Positions 10,208 through 19,210 of a DNA stretch of 64,000 bases are shown in pieces. The DNA lies in NCBI RefSeq assembly GCF_024055605.1, contig NZ_JAMXLX010000001.1:186001-250000 (forward strand), read 5' to 3'. The notes beneath the pieces were generated by a model that ran no database searches, was not told the DNA's origin, and was given only the letters and a program-made list of their open reading frames with translations. A program made the position numbers and the translations under genes. This stretch comes from Ciceribacter sichuanensis. Lineage in GTDB: Bacteria > Pseudomonadota > Alphaproteobacteria > Rhizobiales > Rhizobiaceae. How positions within the stretch are numbered: position 1 is the stretch's first letter; each line of letters starts with the position of its first letter.

Positions 10208-11944
10208 GTGAAAGAGTTTGCACCGGGCCCGGACAATGAAATGTCGGGCAGAAACGCAGGGATGGGGGGCGAGGACGAACGGGCTGCGGCGTTGCAGGCC
10301 GCCATGCTCGATGCCGTGTCCGATGCGATAGGTGCCGCGCTGATCGTCTATGATCGCAACGACCAGCTCGTCTATGTCAGCCGCACCGTCGGCAATTATC
10401 TTCCCGTGACGTCGCAGGTGACCCGTCCCGGAACCCGGTTGAGGGATTTTCTCGGCGCCGTCTACGATGGCGGCGGACGCGACCGCATGTCAGCCGGCGA
10501 GGGTAGCGCCGCGACCCGCGAGGAGTGGATCGCCGAGCAGATTTCCGTTCATTGGCGGGAGCGTTTCGATACCCAACGCCGCGACGCCAAGAATCGCTGG
10601 GCGCGCTTTTCCAAGCGCCGCCTCTCTTCCGGCTACGGTATCTGCATCATCAGTGACATCTCGGAGCAGAAGAAGCGCGAGGAACAGTGGCGCGCCGATG
10701 TCGAACGGGTGCAACTGACCGAGGAGATCCTCGATAACCTTCCGCATCCGGTCTTCGTGCAGGATCGTAATCTCAGCGTCGTCGCCGTCAACAAGTCGTT
10801 CTGCAGCCGGACGGATGCTCGCGCGGAAAGCGTTCTCGGCGGGGCGCTCAACGAGATCTTCACCGGAGACCTCGGCGCAAAGCTCGACCGTGCCACTCGC
10901 CACGTTCTGGAAACCGGAGCATCGGCCGCAATCCTGACGGAGCTTCCTTCGGACCCCGCCGGCGAGCGGACCGTGGTGCGAAGCCAGCGTGTCGGCAAGC
11001 CGGGCCGCTATTTCATCGTCACCAGCTTCGAGGCGGCCTCCGCCCAGTTCTCCACCGATACGGTGGGAGGGCCATCTTCCGACAATACCGTCGTGACTTC
11101 GTCCGCATCCTATACCGTGTTGCCTGAGAACGAATGCCTTCGCTTCGAGGCGGAGGTGGCGAAGCTTGCCGGGCGCAAGGCGCTCATCGTCACCATGGAT
11201 CTCGACTTCGAGGCGAAAAGCCTGAAGACGCTGGAGCGTCTTGGTATTGACGTCTGCTGCGTGCGCAATGCCACGGAGGAAGACGCCTTCCTGACCGTGG
11301 CGCGTTCCGTCGGGGTGACGATCGATCTGATGGTCGTCGATACGCAGATGGATGTGAAGTGCCTGGAACTTGCGCTCGAGGAAGGGATCTCGACGATCAC
11401 GCTGGATGGTTTCCAGCTCGATACGGAACTGGCGTTCCTCGTTCTGAACAAGCTGGCGGCCAGGGACGACAAGCAGGCAGCAGCTGCAGACGATTGGGAA
11501 ATCACCACTACCGAAGCCGAACCGCTGGCCCCGGCAGTTCCGTCGCGCGAGCGTTCGCTCGTCCTCGTGGCCGAGGACAACGAGATCAACCAGATCGTCT
11601 TCTCCCAGATTCTGGAAGGGCTCGGCCATTCCTATCGCATCGCGCGCGATGGTGCGGAGGCCGTGCGTCTCTGGCAGGAGCTGAAGCCGGCCGTCGTCCT
11701 GATGGATATCACCCTGCCGGTGATGAACGGCTTCGAAGCTTGCCGGAAAATCCGCGAGCTGGCGGACGGTCCAGCAGGCATGACGCCGGTCATCGGTGTG
11801 CTGGTGCAGGCTTTCGATCGTGACCGGGAAGAGTGCATGGTCGCGGGCATGAACGACGTCATCCTCAAGCCGCTGAGCCCCGATGCGGTCGATGCCGTTC
11901 TGAAACGGCATGTTCCGGCTCTGCAGGCCGTGGCCGCTGGCTGA
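10208..11944 (+). CDS. PAS-PAS-pseudoreceiver-receiver signalling protein without a kinase domain
   Basis: A 578-residue cytoplasmic protein. Residues ~20-150 and ~170-290 look like PAS sensor domains (IGAALIVYDRNDQLVYVS; ILDNLPHPVFVQDRNLSVV). Residues ~310-430 have a receiver-like pattern (KALIVTMDLDFEAKSL then DLMVVDTQMD) but lack the acidic pair, the switch Thr and the Lys. Residues ~453-575 are a true receiver with VAEDNEIN, phospho-acceptor Asp about residue 500 in LMDITLPVMNG, and Lys in DVILKP. In that receiver the usual switch Thr is replaced (VLVQAF). No histidine kinase or output domain is present. Start GTG 10208 follows TGAGGCGG. A GGDEF/EAL gene follows after 127 bases, suggesting shared signalling. 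Confidence 0.82.
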   Translation: MKEFAPGPDNEMSGRNAGMGGEDERAAALQAAMLDAVSDAIGAALIVYDRNDQLVYVSRTVGNYLPVTSQVTRPGTRLRDFLGAVYDGGGRDRMSAGEGSAATREEWIAEQISVHWRERFDTQRRDAKNRWARFSKRRLSSGYGICIISDISEQKKREEQWRADVERVQLTEEILDNLPHPVFVQDRNLSVVAVNKSFCSRTDARAESVLGGALNEIFTGDLGAKLDRATRHVLETGASAAILTELPSDPAGERTVVRSQRVGKPGRYFIVTSFEAASAQFSTDTVGGPSSDNTVVTSSASYTVLPENECLRFEAEVAKLAGRKALIVTMDLDFEAKSLKTLERLGIDVCCVRNATEEDAFLTVARSVGVTIDLMVVDTQMDVKCLELALEEGISTITLDGFQLDTELAFLVLNKLAARDDKQAAAADDWEITTTEAEPLAPAVPSRERSLVLVAEDNEINQIVFSQILEGLGHSYRIARDGAEAVRLWQELKPAVVLMDITLPVMNGFEACRKIRELADGPAGMTPVIGVLVQAFDRDREECMVAGMNDVILKPLSPDAVDAVLKRHVPALQAVAAG

Positions 11945-12071
11945 GAAAACGATGTCAACCCCCTAAATAATGGACGACAACCTGTAGCCAAGCTGCGGGA
12001 ATTGCTAGAATTTTTTTAATGTTTGGCGCTCATCTTCGGCAGTGTGAAAGGAACCCTCTCAGGAACAGCCG

Positions 12072-13436
12072 ATGGGTCAAGCCGATACAGCCACGCCGCC
12101 GCAGCTAGGCCAGAACGAGCTTCAGGCAATGGCCTATACGGACCAGTTGACCGGGCTCGGCAATCGCTATCGCCTGCGTGACAAGGTGCGGCTTCTCGCC
12201 TCCGAGCGTGCCGCCGATCCCGCGCCGTTTACGGTCGGCATCGTCAATCTGGACGGGTTCAAGCCGATAAACGATCTCTTCGGTTCTGTCGCCGGCGACG
12301 AAATCCTTTGCCAGGTGGCGCATCGGCTGAAGGCCTGCGTGCCCGATGGTGCGACCGTCACGCGTCATGACGGAGACGAATTCGCCATCATCCTGCCGCT
12401 GATCTTCGAGCGTATCAGCGCCGAACGAACCGGCCAGATGATCAAGGACGTCCTCTCTGCGCCCTACGATCTCGGTGACCGCAACGTCCGCCTCTCGGCC
12501 TCGCTCGGCTTTGCCGTCTATCCCTTTGCCGGTGCCGATTTCGAGGAACTGATGAAGAGTGCCGAAACGGCGCTCTATCGTTCCAAGCGCCGCGGCCGCG
12601 GCCAGATCACGGTCTACTCGCGGGAAATCGCCCAGGAGATGAAGCGCGCCACGCAGCTTGAACAGGCGCTGCGCAATGCCATCATCGCCGATACCGTCGA
12701 CGTGCATTTCCAGCCGATCGTTCGTCTCGCCGACAACCGCGTCGTGGGCTTCGAGGCTTTGGCTCGCTGGAACGATGCCGATCTCGGTTTCGTCTCGCCC
12801 GCCGTCTTCGTGCCGCTTGCGGAAGAACGCGGCTTCATCGACACGCTGTCCGAAACCCTTCTGCGCAAGGCGGCGGAAGCAACGCTCGCCTGGCCGCGCG
12901 AGCTCTTCCTTTCGTTCAATCTCTCCTCGGCCCAGCTTATGGATCCGCGGACCACGCTCAACACGCTGTCGATCCTGAACAGCGTGGGTTTCGATCCGCG
13001 CCGGCTGGAACTGGAAATCACCGAAACGGCCGTCATGGGTTGCGCCGATACTGCGCATCGCATCTTCAGCGAATTGCGCGATTTCGGCATCAAGATCTCT
13101 CTCGACGATTTCGGCACGGGCCAGTCGAGCCTCGGACGTCTTCGCGATTTCACCTTCGACAAGGTCAAGATCGACCGGGCCTTCGTTTCCGCCATCACCA
13201 CCGACCGCACCTCGGAGCATATCATCAAGGCCATCGTCACCATGTGCGAGGGCCTCGATCTCGAAGTGGTCGCCGAAGGTATCGAGACGGTTGCCGAAGC
13301 AGACAGGCTGCGGGCGCTCGGCTGCGGCATGGGGCAGGGCTATTTCTTCGGCAAACCCGCCGATGCGGCGGCCACCCTGCGTTATCTGAGCGAACATCAC
13401 CACGAATTCGCGCTGGTTGACCGGGCTTCTTCCTGA
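12072..13436 (+). CDS. GGDEF/EAL protein, probably a c-di-GMP phosphodiesterase with degenerate GGDEF site
   Basis: A 454-residue soluble protein with an N-terminal GGDEF domain (~25-185; YTDQLTGLGNRYRL) and a C-terminal EAL domain (~195-445). The cyclase signature reads RHDGDEF instead of GGDEF, so the first Gly is Asp and cyclase activity is doubtful. The EAL domain looks intact: GFEALARW, LELEITET, LDDFGTGQSSL, DKVKIDRAFV and VAEGIE all match the metal-binding and catalytic positions. The likely activity is c-di-GMP hydrolysis, perhaps with GTP binding at the GGDEF site acting as an activator, as known for other such proteins. No transmembrane segment. ATG 12072 follows CAGGAACA. Confidence 0.92.
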   Translation: MGQADTATPPQLGQNELQAMAYTDQLTGLGNRYRLRDKVRLLASERAADPAPFTVGIVNLDGFKPINDLFGSVAGDEILCQVAHRLKACVPDGATVTRHDGDEFAIILPLIFERISAERTGQMIKDVLSAPYDLGDRNVRLSASLGFAVYPFAGADFEELMKSAETALYRSKRRGRGQITVYSREIAQEMKRATQLEQALRNAIIADTVDVHFQPIVRLADNRVVGFEALARWNDADLGFVSPAVFVPLAEERGFIDTLSETLLRKAAEATLAWPRELFLSFNLSSAQLMDPRTTLNTLSILNSVGFDPRRLELEITETAVMGCADTAHRIFSELRDFGIKISLDDFGTGQSSLGRLRDFTFDKVKIDRAFVSAITTDRTSEHIIKAIVTMCEGLDLEVVAEGIETVAEADRLRALGCGMGQGYFFGKPADAAATLRYLSEHHHEFALVDRASS

Positions 13437-13493
13437 AACGTTTCAGTCGAAAGTGCCGCGTAAACGGTATGATTGGATCTTACGTGGCGTTCC

Positions 13494-14408
13494 TCACCTG
13501 ACACCTTCCCCTTCCGCCAGCAACCAGTCCCGCACTCTGGTCGCAGATGCATTGAGTTCCCGCGAGCGCGGCCACACGACATAGAAGGCCTGGTCGGTCA
13601 CCAGCGCATGCCGACCGACCTGCAGCAGTTGGCCTGAGCGCACCTGCCCCTCGATCAGATGGTTCCAGCCGAGCGCGATGCCTTCACCGGCAAGCACCGC
13701 CTGAATCACCAGAACGTAATCGTTGATCGCCAGCCGCCGTCCCTTCGGCGCATAGTCGATGCCGGCGCTCGCAAACCATTCCGGCCAATTGCATGCCTGC
13801 CTTACCGGCTCTTCGAGCCAGATCAGCCGGTGCCGAGTCAGGTCTTCGGGGCTCTCCGCCGGGCCGTTCTGCTCGATGAAGGCGGGGCTTGCCACGGCGG
13901 TGACGATCTCCGGCGCGAGCAGGGCGGCGTGGTAACGCGGCCAGTCCTTCGGATCGCCGCCACGCACGCCGAGCGGAATAGCCTCCTCTTCCAGATCGAG
14001 GTCGCGCACGCTGGTCTGGATGCGCAGGTCGATATCGGGCAGGTCTTCCCGAAGTCTCGCCAGCCGCGGCAGCATCCACATCGACGCGAAGGCAGTCGAG
14101 GCGGCGAGCGTCACGTTCACCTCACGGCCCTTGGCGCGAATGTCTTCGGCCGAACGTTCGATCCGTGAAAGGCCGGCGACGACGTCGGCATGAAAGCGTT
14201 CGCCCGCCTCCGTCAGCCGGGCGGAACGATGCAGACGCTGGAACAGGGTAACGCCCAGCTGTTCCTCGAGCGCACGAACCGCATAGGAGACGGCGGCCTG
14301 GGACATGCCCAGTTCTTCTGCCGCGCGGGTAAAGTTCTCATGCCGGCCCGCGGCCTCGAAGACCACGAGCGAGTTGGCGGACGGCAGCAGACGGCGAAAT
14401 CGACTCAT
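13494..14408 (-). CDS. LysR-family regulator, GcvA-like
   Basis: A 304-residue LysR regulator. The winged helix-turn-helix is in the first 65 residues (FEAAGRHENFTRAAEELGMSQ and AVSYAVRALEEQLGVTLF). The effector domain follows from ~90 on with the usual alternating pattern. It resembles the GcvA subgroup that in several bacteria controls glycine cleavage and similar C1 genes. It is divergent from the mttB-like gene with only 93 bases between starts, so control of the methylamine-type genes is the obvious guess. Its start codon lies inside a T-N11-A dyad (14407-14421), which suggests autoregulation. Confidence 0.92.
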   Translation of the reverse strand: MSRFRRLLPSANSLVVFEAAGRHENFTRAAEELGMSQAAVSYAVRALEEQLGVTLFQRLHRSARLTEAGERFHADVVAGLSRIERSAEDIRAKGREVNVTLAASTAFASMWMLPRLARLREDLPDIDLRIQTSVRDLDLEEEAIPLGVRGGDPKDWPRYHAALLAPEIVTAVASPAFIEQNGPAESPEDLTRHRLIWLEEPVRQACNWPEWFASAGIDYAPKGRRLAINDYVLVIQAVLAGEGIALGWNHLIEGQVRSGQLLQVGRHALVTDQAFYVVWPRSRELNASATRVRDWLLAEGEGVR

Positions 14409-14421
14409 AAGTTGAGCTTAT
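14407..14421. promoter_or_regulatory. Candidate LysR box (T-N11-A dyad)
   Basis: ATAAG and CTTAT form an interrupted palindrome with a five-base centre, containing a T-N11-A as bound by LysR proteins. It overlaps the start codon of the LysR gene and lies 81 bases before the mttB-like gene in the divergent gap. Confidence 0.45.
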
Positions 14422-14501
14422 CGCAAGTCGCGGTTTTTTCCAGCATCACAATAGTTTTGATCGCGGCTAGCCTTCGCTCCAGCAAGAGGGAGAAAACGAT
14501 T

Positions 14502-16055
14502 ATGACCGGTGAGACGCTGGAACTGGATCGCAGGGAGCGCCGTACGCGCGGCAACAGGCCGGCGCGGCGGGAAGGAGGCGGCACTCCATCGCTGAAGGTG
14601 CCGTTCATCCGGCGCAACATTCCGACCTATGACATTCTTTCGGAGGAGAACCTCGTTCGTATCGAGCAGACGGCGGATCGCATTCTCGCCGAGGTCGGTA
14701 TCGAGTTTCGCGACGATCCGGTCGCGCTCGATCACTGGAGGCGGGCGGGGGCGGAGATCGACGGCGTTCGCGTCCGCTTCGAACCGGGCATGCTGCGGGA
14801 GGCGGTGTCGACGGCTCCCGCAACCTTCACCCAGCATGCGCGCAATCCGGCAAACAATGTCGAGATCGGCGGCAGCAGCGTCGTCTTTTCGCCGGCCTAC
14901 GGCTCGCCCTTCGTCATGGACCTCGACAATGGCCGCCGCTACGGCACGATCGAGGATTTCCGCAGCCTCATCAAGCTCGCCCAGTCCAGTCCATGGCTGC
15001 ACCATTCCGGCGGCACCATCTGCGAACCGGTCGACCTGCCGGTCAACAAGCGGCATCTGGAGATGGTCTACAGCCATATCAAATATTCCGACCGTGCGTT
15101 CATGGGCTCGGTGACGGCGGAGGAGCGGGCGGAAGAATCGATCGAGATGGCGCGCATCCTGTTCGGCGCCGATTTCGTCGATCAAAACTGCGTCATTCTC
15201 GGCAATGTCAACGTCAACTCGCCGCTCGTATGGGACGGCACCATGACCAAGGCGCTCCGGGCCTATGCCCGCGCCAACCAGGCAGCCGTCATCGTGCCCT
15301 TTATCCTCGGCGGGGCCATGGGGCCGGTCACCAATGCCGGCGCGATCGCCCAGTCCTATGCCGAAACGCTGGCGGGCTGCGCGCTGACCCAGCTGGAGCG
15401 CAAGGGGGCACCGGTGATCTTCGGCAACTTCCTCTCCTCCATGTCGCTGCGTTCGGGTTCTCCCACCTTCGGCACGCCGGAACCGGCAATCGGCTCCATG
15501 GTCATCGGCCAGCTTGCCCGCCGGCTGAAACTGCCGCTGCGCTGTGCGGGGAATTTCTCCAATTCCAAGCTGCCGGATGCTCAAGCCATGCAGGAGGGCG
15601 CGATGTCGATGCTGTCGGCGGTCCATTGCGGCGCCAACTTCATCCTGCACTCGGCCGGCTTCGTCGATGGCCTGCTGTCCATGTCCTACGAGAAGTTCGT
15701 CATGGATACGGATTTCTGCGGCGCGCTGCATGCCTACATGGCCGGCGTCGTGGTCGATGACAATACGCTCGCCATGGATGCCTTTCTGGAAGTCGGACCC
15801 GGCAGCCACTTCCTTGGTTCGGCCCACACCATGCGCAACTACCAGACGGCGTTCTGGGATAGTGCCGTCTCCGACAACGAGCCGTTTGAAAAATGGGCAG
15901 AGGCCGGATCGACCGACATGGCGACCCGCGCAAACAAGCAGTGGAAGAAGACGCTTGCCGAATATCAAGCGCCGCCTCTGGACCTCGCCATTGACGAAGC
16001 ACTGCGCGACTATGTCGAACGGAACATGCGCGCCAAACCCGACGCCTGGTATTGA
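14502..16055 (+). CDS. Trimethylamine methyltransferase (MttB) family protein without pyrrolysine
   Basis: A 517-residue soluble protein of the MttB superfamily, with the characteristic SPAYGSPFVMDLDNGRRYG, HHSGGTICEP and ALTQLERKGAPVIFGNF stretches. Archaeal MttB uses pyrrolysine read from an in-frame amber codon; here the frame has none. It is therefore the non-Pyl branch, of which a characterised member (MtgB) demethylates glycine betaine and passes the methyl group to a corrinoid protein. No corrinoid protein gene lies in this window, so its methyl acceptor is unclear. ATG 14502 follows GAGGGAG. It is 18 bases from the flavin demethylase gene, so both are probably one operon for a methylated amine such as a betaine. 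Confidence 0.88.
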   Translation: MTGETLELDRRERRTRGNRPARREGGGTPSLKVPFIRRNIPTYDILSEENLVRIEQTADRILAEVGIEFRDDPVALDHWRRAGAEIDGVRVRFEPGMLREAVSTAPATFTQHARNPANNVEIGGSSVVFSPAYGSPFVMDLDNGRRYGTIEDFRSLIKLAQSSPWLHHSGGTICEPVDLPVNKRHLEMVYSHIKYSDRAFMGSVTAEERAEESIEMARILFGADFVDQNCVILGNVNVNSPLVWDGTMTKALRAYARANQAAVIVPFILGGAMGPVTNAGAIAQSYAETLAGCALTQLERKGAPVIFGNFLSSMSLRSGSPTFGTPEPAIGSMVIGQLARRLKLPLRCAGNFSNSKLPDAQAMQEGAMSMLSAVHCGANFILHSAGFVDGLLSMSYEKFVMDTDFCGALHAYMAGVVVDDNTLAMDAFLEVGPGSHFLGSAHTMRNYQTAFWDSAVSDNEPFEKWAEAGSTDMATRANKQWKKTLAEYQAPPLDLAIDEALRDYVERNMRAKPDAWY

Positions 16056-16073
16056 AACTGGACAGACATCATC

Positions 16074-18116
16074 ATGGATTTATCGAAAGACCCTTTGCTC
16101 CAGCCGTTTCAGCTCAAGCATCTGACCCTCAAGAACCGCATAATGTCGACGGCGCACGAACCTGCCTATTCGGATGCCGGCATGCCGGGCGAACGCTACC
16201 GCCTGTATCACGTCGAAAAGGCGAAGGGCGGCATCGCACTGACCATGACGGCCGGTTCGGCAAGCGTCAGCCGGGATTCCCCTCCGGCCTTCGGCAACCT
16301 GCTGGCGTGGAAGGACGAGATCGTTCCGCACCTGAAGCGGCTGGCGGATGACTGTCATAGCTACGGGACGGCGGTGATGATCCAGCTGACCCATCTCGGC
16401 CGTCGCACCAACTGGAACAAGGGCGACTGGCTGCCGGTTCTCTCGCCGTCGCCGATCCGCGAACCCGCCCACCGGCATTTTCCGAAAGAGATCGAGGATT
16501 GGGATATCGAGCGCATCGTGGAGGACTACGCCTCCGCCGCGCAGAGAATGCAGGCCGCCGGTCTCGACGGAATCGAGTTCGAGGCCTACGGCCATCTCAT
16601 GGACGGTTTCTGGTCTCCGGCGACAAACCGCCGCGAGGACGAGTTCGGCGGCAGTCTCGAAAACCGCATGCGTTTTTCCAACATGGTCATCGACGCCGTG
16701 CGCAAGGCGACAGGCCCGGATTTCATCGTCGGCATCCGCATGGTCGCCGATGAGGATTGGGACAAGGGCCTGTCGAAGGAGGAGGGCGTGGAGATCGCCC
16801 GCCGTCTCGCCGGTTCGGGAAAGATCGATTTCCTCAACATCATACGTGGTCATATCGAGCATGATGCAGCGCTGAACAACGTCATCCCGATCCAGGGCAT
16901 GGCGGCTTCGCCGCATCTCGATTTCGCCGGAGAGGTGAGGGCGGCGACCAAGTTCCCGGTCTTCCATGCGGCCCGTATCGCCGATGTCGCGACCGCCCGT
17001 CATGCGATTGCCGAAGGCAAGCTCGACATGGTCGGCATGACGCGCGCCCACATCGCCGATCCGCATATCGTTCGCAAGATCGTCGAGGGCAGGGAGCAGC
17101 AGATACGCCCCTGCGTCGGCGCGACCTACTGTCTCGACCGCATCTATGAAGGCGGCGAGGCGCTCTGTATTCACAATGCGGCGACGAGCCGCGAGGCGCT
17201 CATTCCCCATGAATTGCCGAAGGCCGAGAAGCCGCGCAAGGCGGTGGTGATCGGTGCCGGCCCTGCCGGGCTTGAGGCTGCCCGCGTGCTCGCCGAACGC
17301 GGACACGCCGTCGAGGTTCTGGAAGCAACCAGCGAAGCCGGCGGACAGATCAACCTGATGGTCCGCAATCCTCGCCGCAAGGAAATGATCGGCATCGTCG
17401 ACTGGCGTCTCGCCGAACTGGAGCGGCTCGGCGTTCCGATCCGCTACAATACCTATGCCTCGGCCGAGGACGTGCTGGCGCTGTCGCCGGATCTCGTTGT
17501 CGTCGCCACGGGCGGTATCGCCCAGTCGCCCGAACTGGAGGCTGGTGACGATCTCGTCGTGTCGAGCTGGGATATCCTTGCCGGCGCGGTGAAGCCGGAA
17601 GGACCGGTCCTGTTGTTCGATGACAATGGCGGGCATCAGGGAATGAGCGCAGCTGAGGTGATCGCCAATATCGGGGTGGAGCTGGAAATCGTCTCGCCGG
17701 AACGCTTCTTCGCCCCTGAAATGGGCGGCATGAACCATGTGCCCTATGCCAAGACCTTTGCCGAAAAGAACGTGCGCGTCACGATCAATACGCGGCTTGC
17801 TTCGGTCCGCCGCGATGGCAACGGCCTCGTTGCTACGCTCGGCTCGGATTTTTCGCCTGTCACGGTGGAGCGGCGCGTGGCTCAGGTGGTGGTAGAGCAT
17901 GGCACCATGGCGAACGCGGATCTCTATCTGGAGCTCAAGCCGCTCTCGCGCAATCGCGGCGCAGTCGACTATCCGGCCCTCATTGCCCGGCAATCGCTGC
18001 TGCCGGTGAAGGACGAAAGTGCTGCCTTCGATCTCATCCGCATCGGCGATGCCATCGAAAGCCGCAATATTCATGCGGCGATCTATGATGCGCTGCGCTA
18101 TTGTAGCCTTCTTTGA
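16074..18116 (+). CDS. NADH:flavin oxidoreductase of the old yellow enzyme/TMADH type, probable N-demethylase
   Basis: A 680-residue modular flavoenzyme. Residues 1-~350 form the FMN TIM barrel of the old yellow enzyme family. Residues ~385-680 form FAD/NAD(P)-binding domains that open with KAVVIGAGPAGLEAARVL. This is the layout of trimethylamine dehydrogenase, dimethylglycine demethylase DgcA and rhizobial N-methylproline demethylases. In the 4Fe-4S region TMADH has Cys at relative positions 0, 3, 6 and 19. Here the segment CVGATYC followed by LCIHN gives Cys at 0, 6 and 18, and Ala replaces the second ligand. The substrate is inferred to be a tertiary amine produced by or alongside the MttB-like enzyme. 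Confidence 0.87.
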   Translation: MDLSKDPLLQPFQLKHLTLKNRIMSTAHEPAYSDAGMPGERYRLYHVEKAKGGIALTMTAGSASVSRDSPPAFGNLLAWKDEIVPHLKRLADDCHSYGTAVMIQLTHLGRRTNWNKGDWLPVLSPSPIREPAHRHFPKEIEDWDIERIVEDYASAAQRMQAAGLDGIEFEAYGHLMDGFWSPATNRREDEFGGSLENRMRFSNMVIDAVRKATGPDFIVGIRMVADEDWDKGLSKEEGVEIARRLAGSGKIDFLNIIRGHIEHDAALNNVIPIQGMAASPHLDFAGEVRAATKFPVFHAARIADVATARHAIAEGKLDMVGMTRAHIADPHIVRKIVEGREQQIRPCVGATYCLDRIYEGGEALCIHNAATSREALIPHELPKAEKPRKAVVIGAGPAGLEAARVLAERGHAVEVLEATSEAGGQINLMVRNPRRKEMIGIVDWRLAELERLGVPIRYNTYASAEDVLALSPDLVVVATGGIAQSPELEAGDDLVVSSWDILAGAVKPEGPVLLFDDNGGHQGMSAAEVIANIGVELEIVSPERFFAPEMGGMNHVPYAKTFAEKNVRVTINTRLASVRRDGNGLVATLGSDFSPVTVERRVAQVVVEHGTMANADLYLELKPLSRNRGAVDYPALIARQSLLPVKDESAAFDLIRIGDAIESRNIHAAIYDALRYCSLL

Positions 18117-18154
18117 CAGCGTGAGGTCACGCTGGGTCTCTGGGGGAGAGTGGT

Positions 18155-19210
18155 ATGGAAGGCGGGTTTCGCGGATCTGAAAGGACTGCCGGGGATGTCT
18201 CCGGCGGAAAATCCGATGCGGTGACCCGTCTGGAAGCGTTGATGGCACAGGAGCCGGCCGCCATGACGGTGGCGGTTTATGAAAACGGCGTGTTGACGGG
18301 GATCGCGTCCCCGGCAGCCGTCGGGTTGTCGCTCGACGCTTCCTCTCCTATGCGCAGCGCCAGCAACACCAAGACCTTCGTTGCCGCGACCGTTCTTTCG
18401 ATGTGGGAGGCCGGCGAACTCGATCTGGACGATCCGGTCGGCGCAAGGGCAAGCGCGCCGATTGCCGATATTCTCCGCAGTGGCGGCTATGATCTCGACC
18501 GGATCACCATCCGGCATCTGCTCAATCATTCCGCCGGCCTGCACGACCATGCCGACGACAGCTTCCTCGACCTGATCCTGGAAGAGCCTGAAAGACGCTG
18601 GACCCGCGAGGAGCAGGCCCGGCTTTGCATGACGCGAGGTGGGCCGCACAGCCCGGCTGGAACCCGGTTCCGCTACTCGGATACCGGTTATATCGTGCTG
18701 GGCGATATCATCGAAACCCGGCTCGGCCAGCCGCTTGCCGCGGTGGTTCGTCAGCGTATGGGCTTCGATGGTCTCGGCCTGTCCTCGACATGGTGGGAAG
18801 CGATGGAGCCGGCCCCGGACGGCGTGTCGCTCGAGGGGCGGCAGTTCTTCCGCAAGAAGGACGTGTTCCGCTTCGATCCGACGATGGACGTCTATGGCGG
18901 GGGTGGGCTTGTCATGTCGGCTGCCGATCTGGCGAAAGCCATGGCTGCGATCTTCGAAGGGCGTGTGTTTCGACGTGAAGCGACGCTTTCGGAAATGCTG
19001 AAGCCCGAGCCGCACGAGGGAGGGGCGGATTACCGGCTCGGTATCTTCGCCAGCGGCGAAGGCGAGAGACGCTTTTTCTGGCACATCGGTTTCTGGGGCT
19101 CTGCTGCCTACTATCAGCCGGAGCGGGGGCTTTCCGTCGCCGGTTATACCTCGCGGCGCGACGACCGCTCGCGCCTGATGTCGCTTATCGAAAACGGGAT
19201 GATGGGTTAG
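18155..19210 (+). CDS. Serine hydrolase, beta-lactamase (class C/D-aminopeptidase) family
   Basis: A 351-residue protein of the serine beta-lactamase-like fold. The SxxK nucleophile motif is in SASNTKTF (about residue 70), the second motif is YSD in FRYSDTGYIVLGD near residue 170, and HIGFWGS near residue 310 stands where KTG-like motifs occur. No signal peptide is visible, so it probably acts in the cytoplasm as an esterase or amidase rather than in antibiotic resistance. ATG 18155 follows GGGGGAGAG. It lies 38 bases after the demethylase gene in the same direction and may be part of the same catabolic unit. Confidence 0.85.
   Translation: MEGGFRGSERTAGDVSGGKSDAVTRLEALMAQEPAAMTVAVYENGVLTGIASPAAVGLSLDASSPMRSASNTKTFVAATVLSMWEAGELDLDDPVGARASAPIADILRSGGYDLDRITIRHLLNHSAGLHDHADDSFLDLILEEPERRWTREEQARLCMTRGGPHSPAGTRFRYSDTGYIVLGDIIETRLGQPLAAVVRQRMGFDGLGLSSTWWEAMEPAPDGVSLEGRQFFRKKDVFRFDPTMDVYGGGGLVMSAADLAKAMAAIFEGRVFRREATLSEMLKPEPHEGGADYRLGIFASGEGERRFFWHIGFWGSAAYYQPERGLSVAGYTSRRDDRSRLMSLIENGMMG

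Noticed and set aside
14502..16055. Possible pyrrolysine codon in the MttB-like gene
   Set aside because: The frame runs without any in-frame amber codon until its final stop, so this is a non-pyrrolysine family member.
16080..18248. A 722-codon open frame on the minus strand opposite the demethylase gene
   Set aside because: It is the shadow of a highly GC-rich gene: its translation is rich in His, Arg, Gly and Asp and matches no family, while the plus strand encodes a clear enzyme.
18155..19210. Antibiotic-resistance beta-lactamase
   Set aside because: The fold is right, but there is no signal peptide and the third motif is not KTG, so a cytoplasmic esterase or amidase is more likely.
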